This document shows, one piece after another, positions 26,268 through 34,434 of a stretch of DNA of 37,970 nucleotides (positions are counted from its first letter, which is position 1; every line of letters starts with the position of its first letter). The notes under the pieces were generated by a model. It worked only from the letters and a program-made list of their open reading frames with translations. It made no database searches and was not told the origin of the DNA. This stretch comes from Actinomycetota bacterium (lineage in GTDB: Bacteria > Actinomycetota > Acidimicrobiia > Acidimicrobiales > Ilumatobacteraceae): positions 1 through 37,970 of the forward strand of contig WLMQ01000003.1 of the NCBI GenBank assembly GCA_009700145.1, in the 5' to 3' direction. The position numbers were made by a program, and so were the translations under genes.

Positions 26268-27500
26268 TTAGCGAGCTTGAAGTTGAACTGGGAGAGTTTT
26301 AATGCCGTGAATGAAACTTGAACGCAACTTGCGAACTTCGCCAGTGAGCTCGATGGAATCGATGCGCTTGGCCATTTCTTCAAACAAGATACGCATTTCA
26401 AGTCGTGCCAAGTTTGCACCGAGGCAGAAGTGTGGACCGCCACCACCAAAGGTGACGTGGGGGTTGGGATTGCGCGTGATATCGAACTTGAAAGGATCCG
26501 TGAAAACAGAATCGTCACGGTTGGCCGATGGGTAGAGCATGGCGACTGCATCGCCTTCTTTGATCTGCACACCGTGGAGTTCAACATCGCACACCGCAGT
26601 ACGGCGGAAGTTGTTGACCGGAGTTCCCCAACGAAGAATTTCTTCAACAGTTGTTGTCACCAAACTTGGATCGTTCTTCAACAGGTTCCACTGGTCAGGG
26701 TTTTCAATCATGGCGAGAACACCGTGACTGATTCCGTTACGGGTGGTCTCGTTGCCAGCAACAGCGAGCAGCAACATGAAGAGGTCGAATTCGTGTTCGG
26801 TGAGAACGTCACCATCGTGTTCGCTAATCAGCGTCGTGATGATGTCGTCTTTAGGTTCAAGCTTGCGCTGAGCCGCAAGTTCGTTGGAGTACATGTACAA
26901 CTCGGCGGCCGCAATTTGGGCGTCTTCTGGCGAACCGGCAAAATCGGGATCGGTGGTGCCGATCATGGTGTTTGACCAATGGAAAACCTTGCGACGATCC
27001 TCGACAGGGATGCCCACAAGTTCGGCGATCGCAATGAGGGGGAGCTCGGCTGACACCTTGTCAACGAAATCAAGATTTTTCTCTTGTAAGGCTTCGTCGA
27101 TGAGTTGAATTGCTACTTCGCGGAAGTGCTCTTCGAGCATGCGCATTGCTTTGGGAGTGAAACCACGGTTGACCAAACTCTTCAGGCGAGTGTGCTCGGG
27201 AGGATCGAGATCAATCATCAAGCGGGCGAGGTCAAGATCGGGTCGATCTTGATTCATCAACGATCCCTTGGCACCAGACGAATATGTCTGGAACTTACGA
27301 CTGATTTCAACAACGTCGGCATGGCGAGTGATTGCCCAAAACCATTCGGGGTAACCCTGTTCAATTCCACGATGGCGCGCAATCGGCGCTTCATTGCGAA
27401 GACGAGTGAGTAGTTCGTGAGGCGGACCATTGCGGTAGGCATCATTTGAAATGACATCAAGTGAGTCGAAACTCAAATCTGAATTGGTTTCTTGGCTCAT
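26268..27500 (-). CDS. Cytochrome P450, CYP125-like
   Basis: This 410-residue soluble P450 shows the I-helix motif AGNETTRN (residues 248-255) that is typical of CYP125/CYP124/CYP142 enzymes, an ExxR motif (EEILRW, near 290) and the heme-binding FGGGGPHFCLG with Cys359. CYP125 oxidises the terminal C26 of the sterol side chain to start its degradation. The operon context favours this role, but branched-fatty-acid oxidation (CYP124-like) is possible. Its ATG overlaps the Ltp2-like stop in an ATGA junction. Redox partners are not in the window. Confidence 0.9.
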   Translation of the reverse strand: MSQETNSDLSFDSLDVISNDAYRNGPPHELLTRLRNEAPIARHRGIEQGYPEWFWAITRHADVVEISRKFQTYSSGAKGSLMNQDRPDLDLARLMIDLDPPEHTRLKSLVNRGFTPKAMRMLEEHFREVAIQLIDEALQEKNLDFVDKVSAELPLIAIAELVGIPVEDRRKVFHWSNTMIGTTDPDFAGSPEDAQIAAAELYMYSNELAAQRKLEPKDDIITTLISEHDGDVLTEHEFDLFMLLLAVAGNETTRNGISHGVLAMIENPDQWNLLKNDPSLVTTTVEEILRWGTPVNNFRRTAVCDVELHGVQIKEGDAVAMLYPSANRDDSVFTDPFKFDITRNPNPHVTFGGGGPHFCLGANLARLEMRILFEEMAKRIDSIELTGEVRKLRSSFIHGIKTLPVQLQAR

Positions 27501-28690
27501 CGGTCTACCCCCAGAATTAGCCCGCTTGTGGGCACACCCGTGCCAGCAGTCACGAGAACATTTTCAACCTTATCTACCTGATTGACACTTGTGCCACGGA
27601 CTTGTCGAACTGCTTCGGCAATGCCATTCATGCCATGGATGTACGCCTCACCAAGTTGGCCACCATGGGTGTTAATGGGAAGTCGTCCACCAATTTCAAG
27701 TGCGCCATCCTTGATGAAATCTTTGGCCTCGCCGCGGCCACAAAAGCCAAACTCTTCCAGTTGCATCAGTACGTATGGCGTGAAGTGGTCGTACAAGATT
27801 GCTGTCTGGATATCAGCAGGAGTCAGACCCGAAGATGTCCATAGTTCGTCGGCGACAACTTTCATTTCAGGAAGTTGGGCAATGTCGTCACGGAAGAACG
27901 AAGTCATTGTCCATTGATCGACGCCGGCACCTTGAGCACCAGCAACGATTAATGCGGGAGTATTTGGCAAATCACGAGCGCGTTCGGCGCTTGTCACGAC
28001 GAGGGCTTGCCCGCCGTCGCTTTCTTGACAGCAGTCAAGTAAGTGCAATGGATCAACGATCCAACGGCTGGCTTGGTGATCTTCGAGAGTGATGGGGTCG
28101 TTGTAAAACCACGCAGCAGGGTTGTTGGCTGCGTGTCGTCGACCGGCGACGGCAACGCGACCAAAATCGGCAGAAGTTGCGCCATAAAGATGCATGTATC
28201 GACGCGCGACCATGGCTACCCAACTCGCGGGAGTGAGTTGACCCGCAGGAGTGGTCCACGAGAACTGTGCTCGTTCGGCGGTTGCAGCATTCGGGAGGTC
28301 TTGAACTCCGGCACCAAATCTTCGGCCACTTCGCTCGTTGAAGGCGCGATAGCAAACAACTGCATCGGCGACTCCGGTTGCGACGGCCATCGCGGCCATC
28401 ACAATGGTGCCACACGCGGCACCGCCGCCGTAATGCACGCGACTGAAATGACGCAAACTGCCGATGCCAACGTGACGTGCTATTTCAACATCAGGATTGT
28501 TGTCGGTCGAATATGTGACCATGCCATCAATGTCTGATGGCTTCAGACCGGCATCGGCGATTGCGGCCGCAACGGCTTCGCTCGCCAAACTCATTTCGCT
28601 TCGACCAGAGTCTTTGGAAAACTCTGTGGCTCCGATTCCTACGATGGAGGCTTTGCCTCCGAGTTGATTGCCCGGACGATTGACGCTCAT
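27497..28690 (-). CDS. ltp2: Steroid aldolase, Ltp2-like (thiolase-fold)
   Basis: This 397-residue thiolase-superfamily protein is nearly collinear with mycobacterial Ltp2. Ltp2 performs the retro-aldol cleavage that removes propionyl-CoA from the 17-hydroxylated three-carbon side chain and leaves androstenedione. Matching segments are VGIGATEFSKDSGRSE, VHYGGGAACGT, YRAFNERSGRRFG, DCCQESDGGQALVVTS, LYDHFTPYVL and the C-terminal NTHGGQLGEAYIHGMNGI. The normal thiolase Cys nucleophile is absent, as in the family. Ltp2 needs the DUF35 domain of ChsH2 as partner; a ChsH2-like gene is in this operon. Both ends have ATGA overlaps with neighbours. Confidence 0.92.
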   Translation of the reverse strand: MSVNRPGNQLGGKASIVGIGATEFSKDSGRSEMSLASEAVAAAIADAGLKPSDIDGMVTYSTDNNPDVEIARHVGIGSLRHFSRVHYGGGAACGTIVMAAMAVATGVADAVVCYRAFNERSGRRFGAGVQDLPNAATAERAQFSWTTPAGQLTPASWVAMVARRYMHLYGATSADFGRVAVAGRRHAANNPAAWFYNDPITLEDHQASRWIVDPLHLLDCCQESDGGQALVVTSAERARDLPNTPALIVAGAQGAGVDQWTMTSFFRDDIAQLPEMKVVADELWTSSGLTPADIQTAILYDHFTPYVLMQLEEFGFCGRGEAKDFIKDGALEIGGRLPINTHGGQLGEAYIHGMNGIAEAVRQVRGTSVNQVDKVENVLVTAGTGVPTSGLILGVDR

Positions 28691-29109
28691 GGCAAAATCA
28701 CCTCAACAGTTGCATTCATGTGGTCACCCATTGAGTTTGAACCTTTCACCGCAACGGTGACGACTTTGTTGACATCATCTTTTGCAGTAACTGAACCAGT
28801 GATCACCATGGTGTCACCGGGGTAGTTGGGGGCGCCCAATCGAACTTTGACCGAACGAATAAATGAGTTGGGCCCAGTCCAGTCGGTCACAAAACGCCCG
28901 ACGAATGCGTTTGACGTGAGGATATTCATGATGATGTCTTGTGAACCACGCTCGGCTGCAATCGATGGATCGTGGTGCACAACTTGATAGTCGCGTGTAG
29001 CGATTGCCGTTGAAACAATCAGCGTTCGAGTAATTGGTAGGTCGAGAGGCGTTAATTCGTCTCCAATGGCGACGGTGGCGAATGATCGAGTGTCGGGAAG
29101 AGTCGTCAT
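28687..29109 (-). CDS. chsH1: MaoC-like enoyl-CoA hydratase subunit, ChsH1-like
   Basis: This 140-residue single hot-dog-fold protein resembles ChsH1 (Rv3541c). It carries the hydratase motif RDYQVVHHD (Asp40, His45), followed by GSQDIIMNILT and FVTDWTGPNSFIRSVKVRLGAPNYPGDT-like segments. In the characterised system ChsH1 and the MaoC half of ChsH2 form the heteromeric hydratase that adds water to the unsaturated three-carbon side chain. It sits 12 bases after the ChsE1-like gene and overlaps the Ltp2-like gene in an ATGA junction. Length is about 10 residues more than the mycobacterial protein. Confidence 0.92.
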   Translation of the reverse strand: MTTLPDTRSFATVAIGDELTPLDLPITRTLIVSTAIATRDYQVVHHDPSIAAERGSQDIIMNILTSNAFVGRFVTDWTGPNSFIRSVKVRLGAPNYPGDTMVITGSVTAKDDVNKVVTVAVKGSNSMGDHMNATVEVILP

Positions 29110-29121
29110 GTCACGTCCGTT

Positions 29122-30246
29122 TCACGTACGGGCAATCAAATTGCCGAGTCGGGCGAGGTGCGAACTCGCTGATCCAAGAACACTGGCTAATTGAATGCCC
29201 CACAAGAAATAGCGGTGTACGGGGTAATCAACATCTGCGCCGATTCCGCCGTGAAGATGTTGTGCAGCGGTGACGACTTGCTGGGCTCCTTCGCTGGCCC
29301 AATACGCAGCAACCGCGACATCGCGGCGGGCATCAAAGCCCTCGGCGAGTCGCCATGCGGCGTTGAGCGCGGTGACGCGCATTGCTTCGGTTGTGATGTA
29401 ACCGTCGGCTGCACGTTGGGTTGTTGCCTGGAAAGCAGCAAGGGGTTTTCCGAATTGACGGCGTGATGACAGGTGAGTCGAAACATAAGCGAGTGAACCT
29501 TCGGCGACACCAACTTGAATTGCCGCGAGAGCAGTGAGTGAATGCTCAAAAACCGAACGTAATGCTTCACGATTATCAATGTCGGTTCCGTGACCGAGAA
29601 TATCGTTCAGAGCAATTGTGCAGTCAAATAAAATGTGGGCTTGCGGTTCGTGATTCGTTGTCTTCACTTCGGTCTGTGAAACACCGCTTGATGAAAGATC
29701 GACAATGGCTACGCCGACGTCATTGCTTGAGTTGCCGGCAAAAGTGATGGGCACCAAGACGAAGTCTGCGTGTTGTGCAAACGGCACTGCTGGCTTGTAT
29801 CCCTGCAACTTCACCGAGTCGCCATTAACGGTGGCAATAACCGTGGGTCGCATGACATCATTTGCGCCCGATTCGGCAAGCGCGATCGTGATAACGGTTT
29901 CACCACTTGCGATACCTGGCAGGAGTTTGCGCTGCTGTTCGGGGGAACCAAAGTCGGTTATTGCAAGTGCACTGACTCCCGTTGTCCATAGGGGGACAGG
30001 GGCGACATAGCGACCTTGCCCCATGAGTGCGAGAGATAGTTCAACCCCGCCAAAACCGCTTCCACCAAACTCTTCGGGGACGCACAAGGCCTGAATTCCG
30101 CTGTTGGCGAGTTGTTGCCACATGTCGCGATCGAAGCCGTCACCTTTTTCGGCAACCTTGACTCGTTCAACAGTCGACTGCCCTTCGAAAATCTGGAGAG
30201 CAAGATCTTTAATGACTTGTTGTTCTTCGGAAAGATCGAAATTCAT
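29122..30246 (-). CDS. chsE1: Acyl-CoA dehydrogenase, ChsE1-like (FadE28-type)
   Basis: This 374-residue protein resembles FadE28 (ChsE1), the partner of FadE29 in the heterotetrameric dehydrogenase that acts on the three-carbon side chain of a steroid CoA thioester. The late motifs RRQFGKPLAAFQ and HLHGGIGADVDYPVHRYF match the family well. The N-terminal half is more diverged, as usual for this subunit. It overlaps the ChsH2-like gene by 4 bases (ATGA). No FadE29-like gene follows directly as in M. tuberculosis; the best candidate partner is at 23852-25036. A FadE27/ChsE5-like role is an alternative. Confidence 0.88.
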   Translation of the reverse strand: MNFDLSEEQQVIKDLALQIFEGQSTVERVKVAEKGDGFDRDMWQQLANSGIQALCVPEEFGGSGFGGVELSLALMGQGRYVAPVPLWTTGVSALAITDFGSPEQQRKLLPGIASGETVITIALAESGANDVMRPTVIATVNGDSVKLQGYKPAVPFAQHADFVLVPITFAGNSSNDVGVAIVDLSSSGVSQTEVKTTNHEPQAHILFDCTIALNDILGHGTDIDNREALRSVFEHSLTALAAIQVGVAEGSLAYVSTHLSSRRQFGKPLAAFQATTQRAADGYITTEAMRVTALNAAWRLAEGFDARRDVAVAAYWASEGAQQVVTAAQHLHGGIGADVDYPVHRYFLWGIQLASVLGSASSHLARLGNLIART

Positions 30247-31277
30247 GAGGCTGCTCCGGTGTTGCTAGTCGAATCGAGAATGGCGAAAGGAAGTTTCATA
30301 TCGGGGTCGGTCGCACGAATCTCGATTCGAACTCGTGCACCAACAACGAGAGCATCAAGATCGGTATCGGCAGAGTTCATGATCATGCGCACCTTGTTGT
30401 TGCCAGGTTTGCCTGCATGAGAGACCGATGGATCAATATCAACGAGTAAAACGGGAAGCGGATAATCAAAACTGGGAACCTGCGGATAATGCGCAATCAC
30501 AAAACTGTGAATGGTGCCCGTTAGCGGCATCTCAACTTTGTCCCATTTCAATGAATGACATGTAGGGCACATTGGGCCGGTAGGAAAGCGCACTTCTCCG
30601 CAATCTGCACAGGCTTGCGCATATAAGATGCCGTCGTTAACCCCATCAAAATACCACTGGTTGTCGTGGGTTGTTGCGGGGCGTGGACGCAGCGCTTTGG
30701 CTTTGGTGGCTGGAGCTTTGGCTTTAGGTTGAAAACGGAAAATGCGAAAAAGCATTGAACCGACGAGTTCATTTTGTGCGTCGTAGTAATCCTGGCGGGT
30801 GCTGACGAAATGCCCGGTTCCAAGGCCCGTAGTTTTTTCATCACTAATTGAATCAATCACCGTGCGCATCGTGAGTTGATCTCCGGGGCGAAGGTAACGG
30901 ACATAAGTCTGCTCGCTGTTAGTGCCAACAACGCTGGTGAAACCACGCGAGAACAACAGTTGATTCATTTTTTCGTACGGCCCGTCGCCAGAGCGTGTTG
31001 GTCCGTCAATGCCGTTCATGACCCACGCTTGCAACATCGTGGGAGGCGCAACGATGCCACCGTGAATTGATTTGTTTGCTACATCGACATTTGTATAAAC
31101 AGGGTTTTTGTCGCCAACAGCCTCGACGAGATGCCGAATCATTGGGGCGTTGATTTCATCAGGTGCTGGAGTTGGCGCGCCGATTTCAAGACCAACATAG
31201 GTTTGTAGTTCGCTAAAGAATGCAGCCTTAGCTTCGGGAGTTGCGTCAACGATGATGTCAGAAGTTGTGTTACTCAT
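30243..31277 (-). CDS. chsH2: MaoC-DUF35 fusion hydratase, ChsH2-like
   Basis: This 344-residue protein joins an N-terminal MaoC-like hot-dog domain (about residues 20-180; HGGIVAPPTMLQAW, RYLRPGD) by an Ala/Lys/Pro-rich linker (about 184-203) to a C-terminal DUF35 domain. The DUF35 part has a zinc finger with Cys223, Cys226, Cys237 and Cys240, then an OB fold. This is the ChsH2 layout. The MaoC part pairs with ChsH1 for hydration; the DUF35 part binds the Ltp2 aldolase, channeling the unstable product. It starts 12 bases after the leading acyl-CoA dehydrogenase gene and overlaps the ChsE1-like gene by 4 bases. Confidence 0.92.
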   Translation of the reverse strand: MSNTTSDIIVDATPEAKAAFFSELQTYVGLEIGAPTPAPDEINAPMIRHLVEAVGDKNPVYTNVDVANKSIHGGIVAPPTMLQAWVMNGIDGPTRSGDGPYEKMNQLLFSRGFTSVVGTNSEQTYVRYLRPGDQLTMRTVIDSISDEKTTGLGTGHFVSTRQDYYDAQNELVGSMLFRIFRFQPKAKAPATKAKALRPRPATTHDNQWYFDGVNDGILYAQACADCGEVRFPTGPMCPTCHSLKWDKVEMPLTGTIHSFVIAHYPQVPSFDYPLPVLLVDIDPSVSHAGKPGNNKVRMIMNSADTDLDALVVGARVRIEIRATDPDMKLPFAILDSTSNTGAAS

Positions 31278-31289
31278 GTTGATTCTCTT

Positions 31290-32504
31290 TCATCCAACTT
31301 TGTTCGACAAACGCCACGGCATGTCTTTATCAAGTTGAGGTTCGCGAGGTAAGCCAAGACCCCGCTCGGCAATGATGTTGTGTTGAATTTCGTCGGTGCC
31401 GCCACCGATACGAATGGCAAATTGACTGAGTAGATGTTGACCCCATTGGTTGTCTTCGGGGGCGTCATCGGCCCAAAGCATTGCGCTGGCTCCAAGAATT
31501 GCGGTGGCAAGTTCGGCAGTGAGGCGCCAATGATTGGCGTACGCCAATTTGAGCGTGAGGGCCTCGGGTCCGGGCATGCGCATTTGACTCATCGCTGTGC
31601 GCATGCGGAAACCCATGTAGCGCAGTGTCTCGGCGCGAGCATGTGCTTGAGCGAGTCCTTGACGAATATTGAGATCGCCAGATAGTCCGCGTTGTTGCGC
31701 AATTTGAATCAATTGATCAACTGACCACGTTCCGCCTGAACCGATATGGCTGCGTTCATTCATCAACGTGGTCTGTGCGCCCTTCCAACCACCATTGATT
31801 TCACCGATGATGTTCGTGTGTGGAATACGTACATCAGTGAGGAAGGTTTCATTGAAGTGCTGCACGCCAGTGATCTGGGTGATGGGGCGAACATCAATAC
31901 CTGGTGACTTCATGTCCAAAATGAAGTAGGTGATGCCAGCATGCTTGGACAATTCAACATCGGTGCGTGCGAGCAAAATTGCATAATCGGCAAACTGGCC
32001 AAAGCTGGTCCACACCTTCTGTCCGTTGATAATCCAGTCATCGCCGTCGCGCGCGGCGCGAGTTCCGAGTGACGCAAGGTCGCTGCCCGAACCAGGTTCG
32101 CTGAAAAGCTGGCACCAGACTTCTTCGCCCTTCAAGATGGGGGCGAGGTGATGTTGTTGTTGTTTGGGGGTTCCGTGGGCGATGAGCGTTGGACCGACCA
32201 TGCCAATCGAAACTGCAAAGGCACCGGTTGCGACATCAAACTGCGACATTTCTTCGGCGAATATGGCTGACTGAATGGCACTTGCGCCTCGACCGCCGTA
32301 CTGCTTGGGCCAGGTGATTCCGGCCCAGTTGTTGTCATACAACACGCGCTGCCAATCGCGGCACTCTTGCATGTGGCCAGCGAGGTCGCGAGTGTGATCG
32401 GCAGATTTACCTTCATGCGAATCGCGTCGGTGGGCATGCGTCTTGAGCCAAGCGTGGGCCTCGGCTCGAAAAGCGGCTTCTTCTGGCGTGTCCCCAATAT
32501 GCAT
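31290..32504 (-). CDS. Acyl-CoA dehydrogenase (FadE-type), first gene of the igr-like operon
   Basis: This 404-residue full-length acyl-CoA dehydrogenase shows WAGITWPKQYGGRG (about residues 60-73), QLFSEPGSGSDLASL, GQKVWTSFGQFADY, the late IRIGGGTDEIQHNIIAERGLGLPR and a C-terminal WRLSNKVG. It is less like FadE29 than the protein at 23852 and looks closer to general FadE17/FadE6-type dehydrogenases. It might act on an earlier cycle of the side chain, or on another branched acyl-CoA. ATG 32504 is 48 bases downstream of a perfect palindromic operator, and it leads a seven-gene transcript. Confidence 0.88.
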   Translation of the reverse strand: MHIGDTPEEAAFRAEAHAWLKTHAHRRDSHEGKSADHTRDLAGHMQECRDWQRVLYDNNWAGITWPKQYGGRGASAIQSAIFAEEMSQFDVATGAFAVSIGMVGPTLIAHGTPKQQQHHLAPILKGEEVWCQLFSEPGSGSDLASLGTRAARDGDDWIINGQKVWTSFGQFADYAILLARTDVELSKHAGITYFILDMKSPGIDVRPITQITGVQHFNETFLTDVRIPHTNIIGEINGGWKGAQTTLMNERSHIGSGGTWSVDQLIQIAQQRGLSGDLNIRQGLAQAHARAETLRYMGFRMRTAMSQMRMPGPEALTLKLAYANHWRLTAELATAILGASAMLWADDAPEDNQWGQHLLSQFAIRIGGGTDEIQHNIIAERGLGLPREPQLDKDMPWRLSNKVG

Positions 32505-32551
32505 GAAAGCGATGATCCCCGTGGCAAAGAGGCAGGCGACGAGCGTCTGCT

Positions 32552-32576
32552 GGTTTCTGACAGTCTGTCAGAAACC
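32552..32576. promoter_or_regulatory. Operator site 1: perfect 25-bp palindrome upstream of igr-like operon
   Basis: The half-site GGTTTCTGACAG is followed by one central T (32564) and its exact reverse complement. It lies 47 bases before the first operon gene and 65 bases after the stop of the SDR gene on the same strand. A perfect 25-bp palindrome here is far beyond chance, and the shape is typical of a TetR-type dimer site. Confidence 0.85.
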
Positions 32577-32641
32577 GACCCAATCCCACCTAACTGCGCT
32601 CACGATCTAGAAGTCACAGTTGAGATGTGCCGCGACCGCAG

Positions 32642-33541
32642 TTAATCCCGCCACTTGGCTGGACCGGAGTAGAACCTCAAGTCGTCGCGGCTGTAGGTCA
32701 TGGCGATTGACCCCTCAGCATCGGTGACTTCAGACCAGTGATCGCGAAGCCCCTCGAGGGTTGCGTCTGGTCCACCTGACCATCCTGGAATTCCAGTCGT
32801 CGAAATCATGGCAGTCCGACCGGCACCGGTCGTAAATATCTGTCCAGAACAGGGAACGTCGTCGTGGACAAGCCAGGCTGCCGCGGGGGAACACATCTGG
32901 GGAGCGAAGTTGTCTTCCATCCACTTGCGAGTGTCTTCGTTGGGATTGAGGGCGGCTGATCGGGTGTAGCCGATGGGCATCAGCACATTGACCTTGATGC
33001 CATCGGGGGCGCCTTCAAGAGCGAGCGATCTGGCCAAGCCGATTAAGCCAGCCTTGGCCATCGAATATGCCGGCATACCAAGCGAGCCGATTGCGGCACT
33101 CGACGAGGTCATCAAAATACGACCATATTGTTGCTGGCGAAAATGGGACCAAGCAGCCCGTGACATGTTGTACGAACCGACTAGATGGGTTGAAATGATG
33201 GTCGCTACTTGATGATCGGTCGTTTGTTCAATGGTCCCGGTTGGTCCGCCCCGACCAGCGTTGTTCAGAACGATATGCAAGGCACCAAATTCGCTGAGCG
33301 CAGTCTGAATAATGTCTTGTGCCGCTTCGGGATCAGCAACAGAGTGGGTGTTAGCGATCGCGATACCGCCGGCGCGCACGATGTCGTTGGCAGTGGTGGT
33401 GGCATGTTCGGCTGACGAGTCGTTGACAACAAGTTTGGCGCCACGTGATGCAAGGAAAAGTGCATGTTCTCGTCCGAGTCCGCGACCTGATCCAGTCACG
33501 ATGGCGACCTTTTCGTCAAAGCGAATGAGCGATTCAGTCAT
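32642..33541 (-). CDS. Short-chain dehydrogenase, Hsd4A-like
   Basis: This 299-residue SDR has the nucleotide motif TGSGRGLG (residues 16-23), NNAG (93-96), the catalytic Ser147/148 region (TSSSAA), Tyr159 and Lys163 (YSMAK), and a C-terminal extension of about 60 residues (SRDDLRFYSGPAKWRD). The GRGLGREHAL and VVND pattern is like MFE-2/Hsd4A-type hydroxyacyl-CoA dehydrogenases. It could supply the 3-hydroxyacyl-CoA (steroid C22) oxidation between hydratase and thiolase steps; this is inference from family and location. It lies upstream of the igr-like operon on the same strand but is separated by 137 bases with operator site 1. Confidence 0.85.
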   Translation of the reverse strand: MTESLIRFDEKVAIVTGSGRGLGREHALFLASRGAKLVVNDSSAEHATTTANDIVRAGGIAIANTHSVADPEAAQDIIQTALSEFGALHIVLNNAGRGGPTGTIEQTTDHQVATIISTHLVGSYNMSRAAWSHFRQQQYGRILMTSSSAAIGSLGMPAYSMAKAGLIGLARSLALEGAPDGIKVNVLMPIGYTRSAALNPNEDTRKWMEDNFAPQMCSPAAAWLVHDDVPCSGQIFTTGAGRTAMISTTGIPGWSGGPDATLEGLRDHWSEVTDAEGSIAMTYSRDDLRFYSGPAKWRD

Positions 33542-33550
33542 GAGCCCACC

Positions 33551-33567
33551 GTACAGTGCTCATTATG
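33551..33567 (+). promoter_or_regulatory. Candidate leaderless promoter in 23-base divergent gap
   Basis: TACAGT (33552-33557) has the TAnnnT form of an actinobacterial -10 and is 7 bases before the ATG of the plus-strand SDR, which has no Shine-Dalgarno. The gap to the divergent SDR is only 23 bases, so promoters must overlap the start codons or coding regions. Confidence 0.3.
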
Positions 33568-34434
33568 AGTAATTCAGTAGCGGACGCTCGCTCACAAGTT
33601 GTGCCAAGGACCGTGCCAAGAACCGTCATGGTGACTGGTGCGAGCCGCGGAATCGGTCGGGCGATCGCCTTGTCATTGGCCGAGCAAGGACATTCGTTGA
33701 TTTTGACCGCCCGTTCAGTTGATGGTGGTGCCAAGTTCTCTGGGACGTCACTGAACGATCCTTTGGCGGGAGTGGAATTATCAGGGTCGGTTGCTGACGT
33801 CGCCAAAAATTGTCAAGCATTGGGTGCGCGGGCAATTGCTATCGCGATGGATCTCACTGACGAATCGAGTGTGGTTCGCGCGGCTCAAACAGCGCTTGCA
33901 GAATTTGGTGTTGTTGACACTCTGATTTCGAATGCGATCTATCAGGGGCCAGGCGTGAATGACTGGTTGCAAGATCTTCCGATTGAGAATTTGCGCAAGG
34001 TCATTGAAGGAGACGCGATTGCTCCGATGATTTTGTTGAAGTCGTTTCTTCCCGGAATGCTGGGTAGTCAGCAAGGAGTGTTCGTACACCTCACTTCGGG
34101 TGCCGCTTCGCTCGTGCCTAAAAAGCCGGCAGGTGAAGGTGGATGGGGAGTTGCTTACGCAATGGCCAAAGGTGCCGCTCATCGAATTGCTGGTGTGGTG
34201 CACGCTGAGTATTCATCGCAAGGATTGCGGGCATACAGTCTGAATCCTGGCCACGTGACGACTGAAGTGATGGCGTTGCGTGCTCAGCGTGAAGGCCGCG
34301 AGGTGACGGGCCATCAACCTGATGATGTTGCGACTGCAACAAGATGGCTTATTGAAGGAAGCGATGAAGCAGTTGCGCTTTCAGGTCAAGAAGTCGTTTC
34401 ACGAGATGTGATTCAGCGACTACGTAATTCGTGA
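33565..34434 (+). CDS. Short-chain dehydrogenase/reductase
   Basis: This 289-residue SDR has TGASRGIG (residues 24-31), Ser178 (LTSGAAS), Tyr198 and Lys202 (YAMAK). It has a longer loop after the second beta strand (SVDGGAKFSGTSLNDPLAG) than typical SDRs and a 20-residue N-terminal extension containing PRTVPRTV. ATG 33565 was chosen over an earlier start at 33556; translation could also begin nearer TGASRG. Its substrate is unknown; location in the sterol/lipid island suggests a hydroxyacyl or steroid alcohol. It is divergent from the Hsd4A-like gene and overlaps the convergent luciferase-like gene by 22 bases. Confidence 0.85.
   Translation: MSNSVADARSQVVPRTVPRTVMVTGASRGIGRAIALSLAEQGHSLILTARSVDGGAKFSGTSLNDPLAGVELSGSVADVAKNCQALGARAIAIAMDLTDESSVVRAAQTALAEFGVVDTLISNAIYQGPGVNDWLQDLPIENLRKVIEGDAIAPMILLKSFLPGMLGSQQGVFVHLTSGAASLVPKKPAGEGGWGVAYAMAKGAAHRIAGVVHAEYSSQGLRAYSLNPGHVTTEVMALRAQREGREVTGHQPDDVATATRWLIEGSDEAVALSGQEVVSRDVIQRLRNS
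33601..33624 (+). repeat. 12-bp direct repeat in SDR N-terminal region
   Basis: GTGCCAAGGACC is followed at once by GTGCCAAGAACC, a tandem copy with one change, giving the PRTVPRTV sequence before the Rossmann motif. It probably arose by slippage and lengthens a non-conserved N-terminus. Confidence 0.7.
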
